This document shows, piece after piece, positions 12,401 through 24,400 of a stretch of 64,000 nucleotides of DNA; positions within the stretch are counted from its first letter, which is position 1, and each line of letters starts with the position of its first letter. Under the pieces are notes generated by a model, which saw nothing but the letters and a program-made list of their open reading frames with translations, was not told the DNA's origin and did no database searches. Position numbers and translations under genes: made by a program. The DNA comes from Hymenolepis diminuta. Lineage: Eukaryota > Platyhelminthes > Cestoda > Cyclophyllidea > Hymenolepididae. The DNA lies in contig CAADRB010000020.1 in assembly GCA_900708905.1 (NCBI GenBank), forward strand, positions 1,258,626-1,322,625, in the 5' to 3' direction.

Positions 12401-15400
12401 TATGATTGGAAGAGAGAAGAGAGATTCCTCGGGACGTGCAGGTTTGGCTGTATCCAAATCAATTTGCTTCGGCAGACCGAAATCGGTCAAACGTAGAGAT
12501 TTTGTTGGAAGAGTTGACCCATAGTCATTTCTACACACTACTCGAATTTCCGGTGTCTGTGAACTGTAATTCGATGCGTCTTGAACAGCTCTGTATATGT
12601 AGCTGGGAAGTTTGAAGGAAGTCCTGTCAGAAATACAATCGTCAATTACACGCCATGAACCAGTTCTACCTCTTCTCCACTCCAAAGTGTAGATGGGTTT
12701 CAATCCTCGAACGCAATCGTCACAATATTCAGGAAGATAGGCCTCCTTCCAATGTAGCATAAGTCCAGGATGGGCACTCTTTTCAGAGAAATTTACATCC
12801 GGACGGATGACAGAAACCCATGGTGGATCTACCGCAAGATCTGGGATCAGATGTTCAACTGGAAGATTCGCTATTGTCGTTGCACTCGGTTCTGATGTTC
12901 CGAACTCATTGTAAGCACGAATTCGCACCATTGTAGAGACACCAGGTTTAAGATGATGAATATAGGCCTTGTCTTTCAAACCCGTAGCAATTGGTTTCCA
13001 TTCACTCCTAGTGCCTTCTCTAACTTCAACAATGTAGGAGATGTTACCGTCGCGTGAACCAGCCGGATCAGTCCAAGTAATCATAACTGAACCAAGATCT
13101 GCTTCAGTGATTAAGGGTTTAACAGCAGTCATATTTGGTATCGTGGCACGAGCTGGAATTTTCAGCACAGGTTGAGATGGTGGTCCAGTTCCAAGAGCAT
13201 TCTCAGCAAGAACTCGAAGTTGAATTGGCTGAAGTGGTGGTGCGATTGTATGTGGAAGAACCGCTCGAGTGGTTTGAAGACCTGTGAGCACAGGACTCCA
13301 GAAATATCCCTTGTCCTTTGACATCTCCACGGTGTATTTTAGGTCACTTCCATCCTCAGAAATGACTGGACTCCAACAGATTGTAAGACCTGTTGGAGTA
13401 GACGTTTCAATCATCAGACCGTCTGGAGCCATTCTTGGAACACCACGTCTCAAGGGTCGGTATTTGCCTACATCTGTATCAAATTCTTCATATGGTTCTG
13501 CCATACCTAAAATAGGAATAGTACATTCGAAAATACGAAAAGAGGATACGCAAATTAACTGGACGATTTGAGCAAAATTTTACCATCAACTGTGATGTTG
13601 GCTGTTGTTTGTGTCTTGCCCAGTTCGTTAACAGCACTGCAGATATAAACACCACGATCTTTAGGTTCAACTGAGAAGATTTTCAGAGTGGAAGTGTTAT
13701 CATAGGTGCGAATTCTGTGGTAATCATCGGTCTCGACAATTTCACCGTTATGACGCCTGTGTTACAATGGGGGGTAATATTATACTTGTGTAAAATGGAG
13801 AGATTCCTGTCAAAAGGAAAATCTTACCAGAAGAAGTGAGGAATGGGATCACCTACGACCCGACAAGTTAGTTCCATGGAATCTCCAGAATAACAGTCCA
13901 TGTCTGTTAGCTTCTTCGTGAACATTGGAGCGATTCCATCCACAACAGACACAGCGCTTGAAAAGGTCATAAAATAGTTAGTTTAAGGGTATTTTGAGGA
14001 GTTAATAACATTCACTTGGATTGGCGAAGGTATTTTTGTGCAGCTTTGATCACAAACACAAATTCTGTCGCCTCTCTTTTTGACTAAAATTGACTAGTGC
14101 GGTTGGTCACGCACATAACCGAATGTGTAACGACTGATATCGATTTCGTAACATCTGATTTATCAGACGTGTACATTTATACCGTACAGCTAGCGATATG
14201 CCTAAATAACTCCCATGCTCACTTGGCATAGCCTTTTCTAATACTCATCTTTGGTAAAGTAATACCATTTTAGAGCCTCTGAGATGAGATGCTTATTCTA
14301 TACTACTAATTAGGTGTGCACCGATAGGCACCGAACCCGTGACCTCAGAATTGACAGACACGCATGCTGACCAATTCACCACCTGTGCTACGGTCAGTTA
14401 GATGATTTTAATTATACTGCATGCATAGATCAATAACATGAATGCCACCAATACGAGTCTAAGACCCGTAGAGGTATCTAGTCATACCTTATTAATCTGT
14501 ATTTTACTCTGTTTTCTAACACGCAGAGCTTTTCAACACACATCTCAACGTGTCTGATTTGTCTCCTATGTCTCGTGTTAACATGACGTTTGCTCACACG
14601 ATCTCAATTCTAGACTATTGGGAAGTGAAAATTCATATGACGAATCTACGTTGGTGGTCAAAATCACTTTCAATGAAGAAGTTATTCTTATGAATGATCA
14701 ATCGTGATAAAAGTCAAGAATTCGATCCGCACAGTATCATTGAAAATTTTTTTAACACATTACTCTTGGTATTGAATATCTCAGTCTTAATACACATGCA
14801 TGCATTGGGATACATATTGATACCATTGTCATGAAAGATGGCGTTCATAATAATAAGAATTAGGACTGACTAATGCTCCGTTAATAAGTAGTCGGATTAG
14901 CCTACTATTGTCTCAACTGATTGGCTTAAATATAAAATCAACTTCAACACTGCTTTTATATAAAAAGCAAGAAATTCAAACATTCTGCAAAAAACTAGTG
15001 GCTTTATCAAACATACTCATGAGTTTCACTAACCGTTTAGGACTGTCAAGTTGTGTGGATTCAAAATCAACTTTTTCTTGAACATGACATGATGTAAAAG
15101 GTGGATTAGCCGTGTTATCCTCCGAAGTCAACTTGAGTTTGTATTCACCAAGTTGATATCGACTGACAGCTGGAATCGTCAAAGCGAAGTAATTTCCACT
15201 GTCCCAAACCACATATTCTGATGTTCTTTTGGGCTGTAAATAATCCCAAGTTATTAGATATGAGGAAAAATTTGCAAAATTGTCGTAAACGACCATCACT
15301 CACATCAATATCATGACCATTCACAGACCATATGGGAGCCATTCCTGGAATGGGTTCTGCAATTTCAGCGTCAAGTGTAATGGTGTCACCTTCTGATACT

Positions 15401-18400
15401 CGGATTTCAGTTGGGAGTTCTTTAGTGAAGACTGGAGTTGGTGCCTGCTTTGGTTTCTCAGCGGGGAAGACCAGTAATTCAGGGAAATCGACTTCCCAAG
15501 CCACTCCATAACCTTCTTCATCCGCGGCTTCAGCAAGTGGTTCTTCTTGAATAGCTGGAAGGGGATTGTAAGTGACCGAGTAGAAACCGACATCATCAAT
15601 AGTGACAGCAGGTTTATAGAGAATGACAGAAGTGTGACCGTGATTTTGATCCGAAGGTTTGATCCTAAAGTCATTTGCAGGATCATCACGTGAAAGTGGA
15701 ACACCATTTCGGCTCCATGAAACAGATTCAGGTGGAACTTGATCTGGAGGTACGTTAAGATCAGCAATCAAACTCAAAGGTTGTCCCTCACAAGCTGCAA
15801 AACCCAGTGGCTGACAGAGATCTGGTTGGACTTGCAGAATGTTATCTTCTTCCTCTCCTATAGGTCCTGTGTCTGGTTTCTGGTTGTCTGCTCTGGCTCG
15901 TCTCTTTGCTGGATCTTTCCTTGCGGGAATAATATCCACCGGAATTTTAAGGTTGGCAGATATTGGACACCTGTCTGTCGGCTCTGAAATAAAAACGTCA
16001 GTGGTTTACATCAATCTATCTGCAGAAAGGTATAAAAAAGGCGAACTCACTAATAGACAGTTCATAATCACCAAAATCAAGGAGAACAGTAGAGTCCAGG
16101 TAGAGCTGAGCCATGAGTTCTCCATTATACCGTTTACCAAGAGGATTGGGTTCAAGGAGACGTTGAACGCGTTTACCAGAACGCACTGGTTGGCCATTTA
16201 GTGTCCATTCCACATTTGTTACGTCAGGTGGAATTCCAGTAACGGTGAGACATAATGGCTCTCCAGCTGGGATTGGAATTTTATCATGTCCCAGTCGCCG
16301 ATTTGCATTTGCTTCAATGCAGCGGAGTTCAATAGTTTCAATTGGTTTCGCCACAACTTCTTGAGTTGGTTCAACAACACCTTCGGAAGGTATCTCCCTT
16401 GATTCTTCCATATCATCACCCTCCTTCTTTTTCTTTGATTTCTTTTTCGCTTCTCTATCCTTAGTCTCAAGAGACTTTTTCTTCTTTCGTTTCTCCTTCT
16501 TTTCTTCTTCACCTGGTAGAGAAATCTTTGCTCCCCGTTCTTTAACTCCAATTTCTTCTGGCATAACGTCTTCTTCGGTCTTGGATGATTCTGAAACTTC
16601 TTTTACTTCTTCATTGAGCCCTTCAGTTATCGGAATTGCTTCTGGTTCTTTCTTCTCTTCCTCAGGTTCCTCTACAGGCTTTTTATCTTCTACTTTTAAG
16701 ACAATAATAGTATAGGAAGTCTCCTGAGATTTGAAATCACGTTTTATTTTCGGTTCACCCATAAGTACATAGGTTGCTGAATCCTCTGGTGCTGCAGGAT
16801 CTTTCTTCGCTAATACAACATCAGTGGATTTTGGAGTCTTCATTGTAGACTTTGCAGTAAACATGGCACTTCGTGAAGTGATGCCATCAACATCAATGAA
16901 GGGTTTTCCATCCTTTGTCCACCAGAGCTTTTCATTCTTCAGTTGACGTGTGTCAAGTGGTACTTCGGTCAGCAGTTCCAATTTTTCACCCGTTGTCAAG
17001 TTAATGACCTTTCTACCGTCGGGTAAGTCAGCCGATACTTCTTCTTTTGGCATTTTATCGACTAGTTGAGATTCTTCCTTCTTCTCCTCCTCCTTTGAAC
17101 GCTTCTTCTCGTCAATAGACTTCTTCTTTTTAGGCTTCTCTTCACTAATTTCGTCGGTAGATCTCTTTTCCTTTTCTTGTTCCTCCTCGAAGATCTCATT
17201 TCCGGCCCCTTTCTTCCTTGGTCTATCTTTCTCTAACTGTTCTTCTTCTTGCGGTTTTTCCATCTCTGGAACTGCCTGGATTGGCTCTGGTTCAGACTTC
17301 TTTTTTTCTTCATGAACAATAGATACTTCTGTTTCGACCTTTTCAGGCACTTCTTTAGGTTTCTCTGCTACGGTAACTACAATTTTAGCATAGGTTGTTT
17401 CCTGGTTCTTGAAACCCCTTTTTACTCGTGGTTCACCTATAAGAACATAAGTAGCAGCATCTCCAATAACTGCTGGATCTTTTTTAATCAGTCCAACTTC
17501 TGAGGTGCGCGGTGACTTATTGGTAGATTTAGATGAAAATTTAACTGTTCTTGGAGCAATACCATCAACGTCAATGAAAGGCTTCCCATTCTTAGTCCAC
17601 CACAGTTTATCACTCTTCAATTGGCGAGAATCCAGAGGAACGTTTACAGTTAATTGGAATTTATCTCCTTCAGTGAGATTCACTGTATTACTAGCTGAAG
17701 TCGGTTCCTCCTTCTTCACTTCCTCATCAGTAGGTTTAAAGGACTTTTCCTCAACGGTTACTTCGGGTTTTGATTTCATTTCCTCCTCCTTTAGCTCTTG
17801 TTCTTCTATTTCTGGTTCAATGTCGTGCTTTTCAGCCTCTTTAGGTTTCGGTTTCTCATCATTTTCAAGTGGTACGACAGGGTAATTCTTCGATCGTTCT
17901 TCAACAGAAACAACAAATGAAATATAGGTGATTTCTTGTGATTTGAAGCCCCGTTTGATTCCGCTTTCACCCATTAGTTTATAAGTAGCAGCATCTTCAG
18001 TTGCGGTCGGTTCCTTCTTCACCAACTCGATATCAGTTGACTTTGGTGATTTTGGGATTGATTTTGAATAGAACTTAGCTCCTCGGGATGAAATTCCATC
18101 AACATCCGTAAGTGGATTTCCATTCTTTGTCCACCAGAGTCGATCACTCTTCATTTGTTTAGAGTCCAAAGAAACACTCGTTCTTAATTCAAATTTGTCA
18201 CCTTCTTTCAATTTGATGATATTTTCAGCAGTAGTTGTAGCTGAGACAATCTCTGCTTTTGGAGACTCTTCCTTTATAGGAGAAAATTCCTTTACGATCA
18301 CCTCTTGCGGAATTTCCTCTACCTTTGGTTCTTCTTTCATTTCCTCAGGTAACTTCTGAGCTTCGTTAGAGATAGATTTCATTTTCTTTGGAATCTCTTC

Positions 18401-21400
18401 AGCACTTTCATCCCGGCTCTTTTTCTTCTTTGGCTTTTCTTTGTCAGTTTCATCACTTGACTTCTTCTTTTTCTTTGATTTCTCTTCAGTTCCTTCATCA
18501 GTTGACTTCTTTCTTCGTTTCTCTTTACTACTTGCATCAATAGATTTCTTGCTTTTCGGTTTCTCTCCATCAGTTTCATCTCGAATTTTCTTTTCCTTTG
18601 ATTTGTCTTCGTCTATCGCAGGTTCTTCCTGTGGCTTTTCAACCTCGTTGATTTCCTTAACTAGTTCTGAATCAGCTTTTGTTTCTTGTTCCTGTATTAG
18701 AGAAATGCCGGGTTGCTTTTCCAGTTTCTCCGGTTCTCCCTTTGGTTTTTCTGCCACGGAGACTATTATGGTAGCATACACGGTTTCCTGATTTTTGAAG
18801 CCCCGTTTTACCCATGGCTCACCCATTAGGACATAGGTAGCAGCATCTTCAGGAGTAATAGCCCCTTTCTTTACCAGTTCCACATCAGTTGATTTGGGGG
18901 ATTTATTGGAAGATTTCGACACGAACTTTGCATTTCTTGGAGCAACTCCATTTACATCTATAAAGGACTTTCCATTCTTTGTCCACCAAAGTCTATCCGA
19001 CTTCAACTGACGTGCATCCAATGGAATGCTTGCCAAGAATTTGAAGTCATCATCTTCAGACAGTTGAAGAATGACTGGTTGAACGGGCTCCTTTGTCATC
19101 TTTTCATCCTTAGGTGAGGATTCTTTAGACCCTTTTGGAGACTCCTTTGATGTTTCTTCCTCTGGAGTCTTCTCCACTTTTTCTTCGACTATCTCTTCGA
19201 CTTTTCTCTCAGGAACTTCATTTTTCTTTTGAAGTTCTTCAATATCATCCCTCGATTTTGACTCCTCTTTGGGGTTTTCAATAATAAGAAGGAAATTAAC
19301 CTTGACTTTTCCATCAACCCAAAGAGTATATTCACCAGAATCTGATTCAGTAAATGTGGATTTTGTCAATTCTACAGCTGAATACCTCCTTTGGATCTCA
19401 AACACATTTTCTGGAATTTTACGACCATTAAGAGTCCAGAAGATAGATGCAGAAGAATCTACATGTTCAGACACTGTTATTTTGAAAGGATCTCCTTCAG
19501 TCACTTTTAATTTAATTGGCTGAAGGTATTCTTGAACTAAAGGTTGCGTAGATGTTGTTTTCTCACCAGAAACCTTAGCCACTTCAAAACTGGAAATCTT
19601 TTCCTGCTTCTTGAAAGCATCTGCAGTTCCATTTAGTGATTCATCATTAACAGTTAGTTCATATTCAATTGTAATAGTACTGGATTTAGAGGCACGATGT
19701 CGACTTTGCGGTTCTTCAACACTCAATAATATCGGTTTCACAGTTTCTGTCAAACCATCACCTATGCTCTGTTCCCCATTAATTTGAACTTCATGGTATT
19801 CAATGGAAACCTCCTCTTCTTCGTTAGCAACCGATAATTTCGATACCTCAACTGTCTTTAGTTTAAGTTTGTTAATCTCATTTGTTGGTTCAACATCAGC
19901 TTCGGGTTCATGCACAGTAACGTCAAATGGAAATAGTGCCTTCATTCCAGACGGCCAACTTAAAGTACACTCGTATCGACCTTCGTGTAACTCTCTGGAT
20001 ACCTTCGGAACAAAGAGATACACTACATTTGCCTCAATCCGCGGATAGGCTCCCATTTTATCTGAATCAACAGGAACTCCGTTAAATGTCCATTCAGTGG
20101 TGTAAGCATCACTATCTGAAGTCGATGTTTCAATATTCAGTTCCATTTCACCACCTTCAGAAGAATTAATCACCTGAACCTCCGAATGATGAACGAACGG
20201 TTTTTCGGTGGAAATTGTCTGTCTGTACACAACCTCACTTCTTTCTAAAAATGAGAAAGAGAGGGTTAAGATGATTTAGATTTGAAATTACAAATGGGGT
20301 GAAGGCAACTAACCAGTAAAATTGTCACCTTGTTCGGGTATCTGCTCCATGAAGGGATTTGTGACACCATCCAGTGTATTGACAGAATCTGAACAAGGAC
20401 AAAAAGATAACTGAATCACTTTGATCGGTAATCTTTACAGAATGAAGCACATCAGCTGTTGGGATAACAATAAACGAATATGTGGCGTGTGAAAGATGAG
20501 GAGCTAAAGCGAATAAGCGACAGTGCGAAAAAGCGGACACAGCACAGAGTGTAGTAGCGATACCATACGTACCAATACTTAACATGCTGTCCGGTCTTGG
20601 CTTGTCTTGCTTAGGCAATTGCATTATCGATCCTTCGGCTGTGTAGTAGGTTAGTGATGATTCATCGTCCCCTGCTGATTGATAGAAAACAAAATACTCA
20701 ACATCTAAATCTGCAACGAACATATCTGATCTCCGCTCAATAGAATGATTAAGTTGACTTCATTTTATATCTCATAGGAGTCTTAGATGATTTCAATATA
20801 ACCCTACTACCAGTCAATCAATCAAGTACATTTGGCATACATTCTATATGTAATAGGTAGACCTTTAAGTGCGCCCACCCTTCCTCTTTGGGTCTACAAC
20901 TAAAGAAACAGTTAAATTAATCAACCTAGTGTTTTGACTAAAGGAACTCAGACAATTTGGACCTACCTTAGTGACAAGAAGGGAATAGTAAAGACCAAAA
21001 CTCAGCTTAAGAATAATCAAAGCTGAACGTCATTAAGGAAAATTTACCAATAACATTCCTATTTTCTATAATTGAATGTTTTCCTAATTTCTGTTACGAG
21101 TGATAAATAAATTTCTCAAGCCATTAGAGAAGTTTTTGATTAGAGAGCCTTTATTCTGGAGTCCTCTGATAAGAATCTCACATTCTGTCACCCATAATGA
21201 ATCAATGCGGTTGGCATCCGGTTGGTAAATTTTCCGAACTTCTTAATCGTTGATCAAAACGAAAAGAAGTGAGAAAAGAACGGGATCTAGCCTTCTCGAC
21301 TTTGGACACACCGGTCTGTCTGCACATTTCCAATTTAGTCTCTGCCTCGCAATAGATTTCTTAACTAATATTTGCTTTGTAAACAAAATAATCTTGATCT

Positions 21401-24400
21401 TACTGCTTTGCATTACTTTTGCTTGATTAAAATACTATCAGATTCAGGTTCTGAGCATTCATCAGCTCGAATAGCTCCTATTCTGACACATTTATTATTA
21501 TTGTTACCCATGGTTAGGCGAAAAACAACATTTAATAATAAGGAACCATCTAAAGGGAACAGTAAAATAGACCAGCGAAGCGTTACTTTGATTCTCCACA
21601 TCTAAATACACAGGATTTGATCCTTAGGCTTATAAGTGAGTTAATTTCCACAGTGTTCAGAGCCTACTGACCCCGAGGTTGAAGTAAATGGTTGATCAAG
21701 TCACATTGATAAATGCGTCCCTTCTAATAGCCAAGTGCAGTCGGCTAAACGATTTTCTCCTCATAATTTAATAAAAAGTCATGCCAAAATACTCTGAAAT
21801 ATTTTTTAATGGTAGAACCTGTTCGGTTTCATTCTTTATGATAAGGAAACCTAGAAATTATGTTGTATTAGTATGAAAACCATGACCGCCTCTGCTTCAT
21901 GAATCGAAGGTGTTCTTTTACTGTTTCAAATTTATCTATTTTGCATAAAGAATATGGATCAAGGTCAATATACCCCCCGTAATATGCATCAAGGTCAATA
22001 TACCCCCCGNNNNNNNNNNNNNNNNNNNNNNNNNNNNNNNNNNNNNNNNNNNNNNNNNNNNNNNNNNNNNNNNNNNNNNNNNNNNNNNNNNNNNNNNNNN
22101 NNNNNNNNNNNNNNNNNNNNNNNNNNNNNNNNNNNNNNNNNNNNNNNNNNNNNNNNNNNNNNNNNNNNNNNNNNNNNNNNNNNNNNNNNNNNNNNNNNNN
22201 NNNNNNNNNNNNNNNNNNNNNNNNNNNNNNNNNNNNNNNNNNNNNNNNNNNNNNNNNNNNNNNNNNNNNNNNNNNNNNNNNNNNNNNNNNNNNNNNNNNN
22301 NNNNNNNNNNNNNNNNNNNNNNNNNNNNNNNNNNNNNNNNNNNNNNNNNNNNNNNNNNNNNNNNNNNNNNNNNNNNNNNNNNNNNNNNNNNNNNNNNNNN
22401 NNNNNNNNNNNNNNNNNNNNNNNNNNNNNNNNNNNNNNNNNNNNNNNNNNNNNNNNNNNNNNNNNNNNNNNNNNNNNNNNNNNNNNNNNNNNNNNNNNNN
22501 NNNNNNNNNNNNNNNNNNNNNNNNNNNNNNNNNNNNNNNNNNNNNNNNNNNNNNNNNNNNNNNNNNNNNNNNNNNNNNNNNNNNNNNNNNNNNNNNNNNN
22601 NNNNNNNNNNNNNNNNNNNNNNNNNNNNNNNNNNNNNNNNNNNNNNNNNNNNNNNNNNNNNNNNNNNNNNNNNNNNNNNNNNNNNNNNNNNNNNNNNNNN
22701 NNNNNNNNNNNNNNNNNNNNNNNNNNNNNNNNNNNNNNNNNNNNNNNNNNNNNNNNNNNNNNNNNNNNNNNNNNNNNNNNNNNNNNNNNNNNNNNNNNNN
22801 NNNNNNNNNNATATCATTTGTCGCGCAATTAAACCATTTGTTTGTAAAGACGATATAAATTCTTCATCAGATGCTGTTTTGATTAAATTTACAATATTTA
22901 CCATAAGGGTACGTAAATAATCAATTTGTATCAAGGTCAATATACCCCCCGTAATATGCATCAAGGTCAATATACCCCCCGGCGGGTATATTTAGGAGAA
23001 TGATCTGTCAGCAGGAATCTAATTTCAATATTTCCAGATTGTGCCCAAATTTTAAATCCTGGCTTTGGGAACAAAACTTTTACCTGCAGGAGCTGAATAC
23101 TATAAATGCAGTAAGTGGTGGTAATTTTGTCTCGGTTTCTAAAAACAACTGTTACAAAAAATGTACTCTGTTCTTCCGGTTTTCTCTTATGATGACTTGG
23201 TAAAAAACCTTAAAAATAACTCTTAATAATCAGTTTTCTAGCCATAAAATTGACAGTATTGAAATTTTTCTCTTTCCTGATTTATCAGTCAAGTGTAGGA
23301 AGAAGTCTGATCTGATGGTTATATTGGTCCGGAATTCAACTTTATATTATTGCTCTGGCATGGACGAGTTAGAAGATTAGCCAATCAGTTAGCAGTTAAA
23401 AGCTCTTTTCTAATAGAATTTCTTATGCAGTTTGTGCAGGAGGCTTTAGTAGGAATGCTCGGTGCATTATTCACTATCCTAATTAAAATAATGTTCACAT
23501 GAGATAAAAATAAGACCAGAAAGTGAAGAAAACTAACCATTAGTTTGTTGAGCTGCTTCCGAATCTAAGTTCTTTGATTTGATTATTTCATCAGCGTCGT
23601 AGAATGAATCAGTAATTCCATCAGTTGCTTCAGTTGGCGTATCATCCACAATGCTCACTCTTTTTTGGTTATTTTCTGCGTCAGCAGTCTGGTGAGCTTG
23701 AATCAAAGCCTCGTCGACAATTGTATCGGCAATGCCTGAAATTGGGTCCGAATTCATCAAACTTTACTAGACAGAAATTAAACGGGCTAAAGGTCCGTTA
23801 TACGAAATAGATCCCCTTAAAAAGAGACTTTCGAAATTAGAGGGTGAAATCCAAATGCCGTGATGTTAGTTCCTGCAATCCCAGCCTACAGACAGTTGCA
23901 GTGACTTGACTTGCATTTCACGCAACGTGCCCATGAACACAGAATTCATCGATCTATGGGGAATGCGTGTTACACTGTGTGCGCCCATTGGTACCACAAC
24001 GTACGCACGCATGGTCGATGGACCAATCAGAAGGTGGGAGATGATGCCCAACCACGCCACGCGCCAGATGCCCCCTCCTCCCAACCTCCTCTAATCCACC
24101 CCCACCCCCCTTCTCGATTAAATAAATACACGCTTGTGTCTTTTCGGATCTTGTTCCAAGTAAAAGCTCATGGAGTTTTTCTGTTTAAACCACAAGAACT
24201 TTATTAATGGTTCTAGATAGTCAAACTTGAAAATGTTGGTTAATATTTCCTGGTTAATGAGATCCAACGAGATCGAGCTAATCAAATCCTCGTCAATGAA
24301 CACTAGGTAAAAGTGGAGTGTAAATTTTACTTAAATTTACGCCCAAAAATATTTATGATGATATATTTCATTCAGTATCCGATTATGAATAGTTATTTGT

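Larger units (their letters stand above)
20711..23537 (-). other. intron with assembly gap and transposon debris
   Basis: A 2.8 kb intron. It contains the run of N, two flanking copies of a 30-bp repeat doublet and Merlin-like transposase fragments (separate entries). From 20711 to about 21950 I see nothing beyond AT-rich sequence. Confidence 0.7.

Noticed and set aside
14280..14400. A true tRNA gene
   Set aside because: A and B boxes are present but the acceptor, D and anticodon stems do not pair cleanly, and a diverged second copy exists; a SINE explains it better.
16219..19523. Several open frames antisense or out of frame to the 4.2 kb exon, rich in Phe/Ser or Arg/Lys
   Set aside because: They are shadows of the Lys/Glu/Ser-rich coding strand: repetitive codons keep other frames open. 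None has splice sites or domain content of its own.
21936..22970. Long open frames across the N run
   Set aside because: They are open only because N bases cannot form stops; the visible ends are the 30-bp repeat and a short transposase-like piece.
23866..24207. Three overlapping open frames in the GC-rich island
   Set aside because: Open frames on both strands at once reflect composition, not coding.
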